A DNA stretch of 64,000 bases, taken from NCBI RefSeq assembly GCF_016806835.2, contig NZ_CP086111.1, positions 3,527,471 to 3,591,470 on the forward strand, in the 5' to 3' direction. The notes under the pieces were generated by a model. It did no database searches. It had not been told where the DNA came from and was given only the letters and a program-made list of their open reading frames with translations. How positions within the stretch are numbered: position 1 is the stretch's first letter; the number at the start of each line of letters is the position of its first letter. Position numbers and translations under genes: made by a program. Shown here piece by piece: positions 62,299-64,000 of the stretch. This DNA comes from Skermanella rosea (GTDB lineage Bacteria; Pseudomonadota; Alphaproteobacteria; Azospirillales; Azospirillaceae).

Positions 62299-63402
62299 TC
62301 AGCTCGCCTTGCGGTTGACCAATCGGCGCTGGCGGAACTGCTCCGTCAAGGCCGGAAGAATCTGCAGCGCGTCGCCGACGATGCCGTGGTGGGCGAAGTC
62401 GAAGATCGGTGCGTTGGGATCGGTATTGATCGCCAGGATCACGTCGGAATTCTCGCAGCCGACGCGATGCTGGATGGCGCCCGAGATCCCGGCGGCGATG
62501 TAGAGCTTCGGGCGGACCGTCTTGCCGGTCTGGCCGACCTGCCGGTCGCTGGTGACCCAGCCGGCCTGCGTGCAGGGCCGCGACGCCCCGACCTCGGCCC
62601 CCAGCACTTCGGCCAGGTCCCAGACCAGCTTGAAGTTCTCCGGCTTCTGGAGCCCCTTCCCGCCCGACACGATGATGTCGGCGAAGGCGAGCTGAGCCTC
62701 CTCCTGGTCGCTGTCCGGGATGAAGTCGAGCACCTTGGTGACGAAGACCTCTTCCGCCAGGTTGGGCGTCACTTCGATGACGCGCCCGGTGCGGGTGCCG
62801 TCGCGCTCGGGCATCTGCATGACGCGCGGCCGGATGGTCGCCATCTGCGGGCGATAGGCCAGCGTCTGGATGGTGCACAGCAGGGTACCGCCGAAGGTCG
62901 GGCGGGTGGCTGCCAAGCTGCGGTTCTCGGCGCTGATGTCCAGCTCGGTGCAGTCGGCGGTCAGGCCGGTCAGCAGCGTGGTCGCGATGGCCCCCGCCAG
63001 GTCGCGGCCCAGCGTCGAGGCGCCCAGCAGTACGATCTCCGGCTTGAAGGTGTTGACCACGTCGGTCATCACCTTGGAATAAGGCTCGGTCCGGTACTCG
63101 GCCAGGACGGGGTCGAGCACCGTGTAGACCACGTCGGCGCCGTAGGCGATCGCCTCGCCGGTGATCTCCCGGATGAACGGGCCGGGGGCGCCCAGGATCA
63201 CCGCGCCGACCTCGACGCCCAGCTTGTCGGCCAGCTTGCGGGCCTCGCCCAGCAGTTCGTAAGAGACGGTGTGGACCTTGCCGCGCTCCTGCTCGACGAT
63301 GACCCAGACACCCTTGTAGACTTTCAACTCTTCCGGCAGTTCGAACTTGCGGCCACCGGCGGCCTTCTTGGCGGGGGGTGGATTGGCAGGCGCTTGGCTC
63401 AT
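62299..63402 (-). CDS. fixB: FixB electron-transfer flavoprotein alpha subunit
   Basis: A 367-residue ETF-alpha-type protein. It has the conserved C-terminal FAD-binding region with [32 protein letters not shown] (quoted by [12 protein letters not shown] and [12 protein letters not shown]) and [19 protein letters not shown]. The N-terminal 30 residues are a Pro/Ala/Lys-rich extension normal for FixB of diazotrophs. It forms the bifurcating flavoprotein with FixA. The next gene is fixC. Confidence 0.95.
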   Translation of the reverse strand: MSQAPANPPPAKKAAGGRKFELPEELKVYKGVWVIVEQERGKVHTVSYELLGEARKLADKLGVEVGAVILGAPGPFIREITGEAIAYGADVVYTVLDPVLAEYRTEPYSKVMTDVVNTFKPEIVLLGASTLGRDLAGAIATTLLTGLTADCTELDISAENRSLAATRPTFGGTLLCTIQTLAYRPQMATIRPRVMQMPERDGTRTGRVIEVTPNLAEEVFVTKVLDFIPDSDQEEAQLAFADIIVSGGKGLQKPENFKLVWDLAEVLGAEVGASRPCTQAGWVTSDRQVGQTGKTVRPKLYIAAGISGAIQHRVGCENSDVILAINTDPNAPIFDFAHHGIVGDALQILPALTEQFRQRRLVNRKAS

Positions 63403-63510
63403 ATCGGCCTCACAGTGTCGAAATAGGGGGTCGGCGGACGTCGGATGGTCTCGGGAGCGATCGGGATCGACGGCGGCCGTGTCAGGCGCCCGCCCTCCCC
63501 GATCCGCCCT

Positions 63511-64000
63511 TCACCGGACCAGATCGTTCGCCAGCTTCGGGTAGGTGGTGAAGAGCATGTCGACCGCCGCCGCCGCCTGGGCCTCGGCGCCGCCGTCGAC
63601 CTCGATCATCTTCGCCTTCTCGGCGCGGGGCTTCGGCACGAACACCTTGGAGACGACGGTGGGCGAGCCCTTCAGGCCGACCTTGCTCTCGTCGTCGACG
63701 CAGGTGTCCTTGTTCCAGGTCTTCAGCGGGGTGCGCGCGGCCCGGAACATGTCGTCCATGGTGCCGAAGCGCATCGTGTTGGAGCCCTCCAGCATGGTGA
63801 TCATGGCCGGCAGGCGGCTCTTCAGGACCTGCACGCCGCCCTCGGAACGCCGCTGGACGGTGATCTCGCGGCTGTCGAGATTCACGTCCTCGATCTTCGC
63901 GACATAGGTCAGCTGCTGGAGATTGAGGCGCGTGGCGATGCCCGGGCCGACCTGGGCGGTGTCGCCGTCGATCGTCTGCTTGCCGCAGAACACCAGGTCG
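63511..64000 (-). CDS. fixA: FixA electron-transfer flavoprotein beta subunit, N-terminus beyond window
   Basis: The C-terminal about 163 residues of an ETF-beta-type protein; the start is beyond the right edge. Visible are DLVFCGKQTIDGDTAQVGPG, which marks the bifurcating FixA group, RLNLQQLTYVAKI, and the C-terminal KGSPTVVSKVFVPKPR, followed by a helical tail. FixA/FixB pair with the second FAD. The gene ends 108 bases before fixB. Any sigma-54/NifA-type promoter would be upstream, outside the window. Confidence 0.94.
   Translation of the reverse strand, partial: DLVFCGKQTIDGDTAQVGPGIATRLNLQQLTYVAKIEDVNLDSREITVQRRSEGGVQVLKSRLPAMITMLEGSNTMRFGTMDDMFRAARTPLKTWNKDTCVDDESKVGLKGSPTVVSKVFVPKPRAEKAKMIEVDGGAEAQAAAAVDMLFTTYPKLANDLVR

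Overview
The window is about 64 kb of very GC-rich chromosomal DNA with dense genes on both strands. Gene families and layout point to an alphaproteobacterium of the Rhodospirillales/Azospirillaceae type (Azospirillum or Skermanella-like). The reasons are the histone-deacetylase/xseB/ispA/dxs order, a Coq7-type ubiquinone hydroxylase, a CheZ-type protein, EcfG-type promoters (GGAAC-N16/17-NGTT), a GH17-GT2 glucan synthase of the NdvB kind, and a fixABCX electron-bifurcation cluster, which usually accompanies nitrogen fixation. I saw no rRNA, tRNA, CRISPR array, insertion sequence or prophage, so this looks like chromosomal backbone with some accessory modules. The organism assignment is inference from gene content.

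Layout. 1-5 kb: isoprenoid precursor genes (dxs, ispA, xseB, a deacetylase), then TusA and a BigR/SqrR-like persulfide-type repressor, and a DUF423 membrane protein. 5-12 kb: hybrid histidine kinase, CheZ-like phosphatase, glutathionyl-hydroquinone reductase, WrbA with a divergent LysR regulator, and a secreted fasciclin protein whose domain is split by a long insert. 12-20 kb: a TetR/RND efflux operon, an MFS carrier, a YqaA/DedA-like protein, DsbB and Coq7. 20-32 kb: HNH nuclease, esterase, GluQRS, NUDIX hydrolase, ACT protein, an unusual orphan LivH permease, small hydrolases, DEAD-box helicase and gamma-glutamyltransferase. 32-41 kb: AI-2E-type transporter, several signalling proteins, envelope/stress hypotheticals and a two-gene beta-oxidation operon.

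41-50 kb is the most interesting part. First comes a three-gene membrane module (PspA/YjfJ-like, DUF350/YjfL, DUF2491/YjfK), in which the DUF2491 protein carries a large extra membrane-anchored Ser/Gly-rich half. Next comes a set that resembles a split ACAD10/ACAD11 (LvaA-LvaC-LvaD) 4-hydroxyacyl-CoA pathway: an acyl-CoA dehydrogenase, an SDR and an APH-fold kinase, together with a PsrA-like TetR regulator and SurE. Related palindromes of the CAAACG-(N)-CGTTTG kind lie in front of these genes and in front of the beta-oxidation operon at 36-39 kb, which suggests one local regulon.

50-64 kb: cold-shock protein, LuxR-type response regulator, quinone/enone reductase, a blue-light LOV histidine kinase with its own receiver protein and a perfect EcfG-type promoter, DUF983, a MocR regulator, the GH17-GT2 glucan synthase, Pal, and fixX-fixC-fixB-fixA (fixA cut by the window end).
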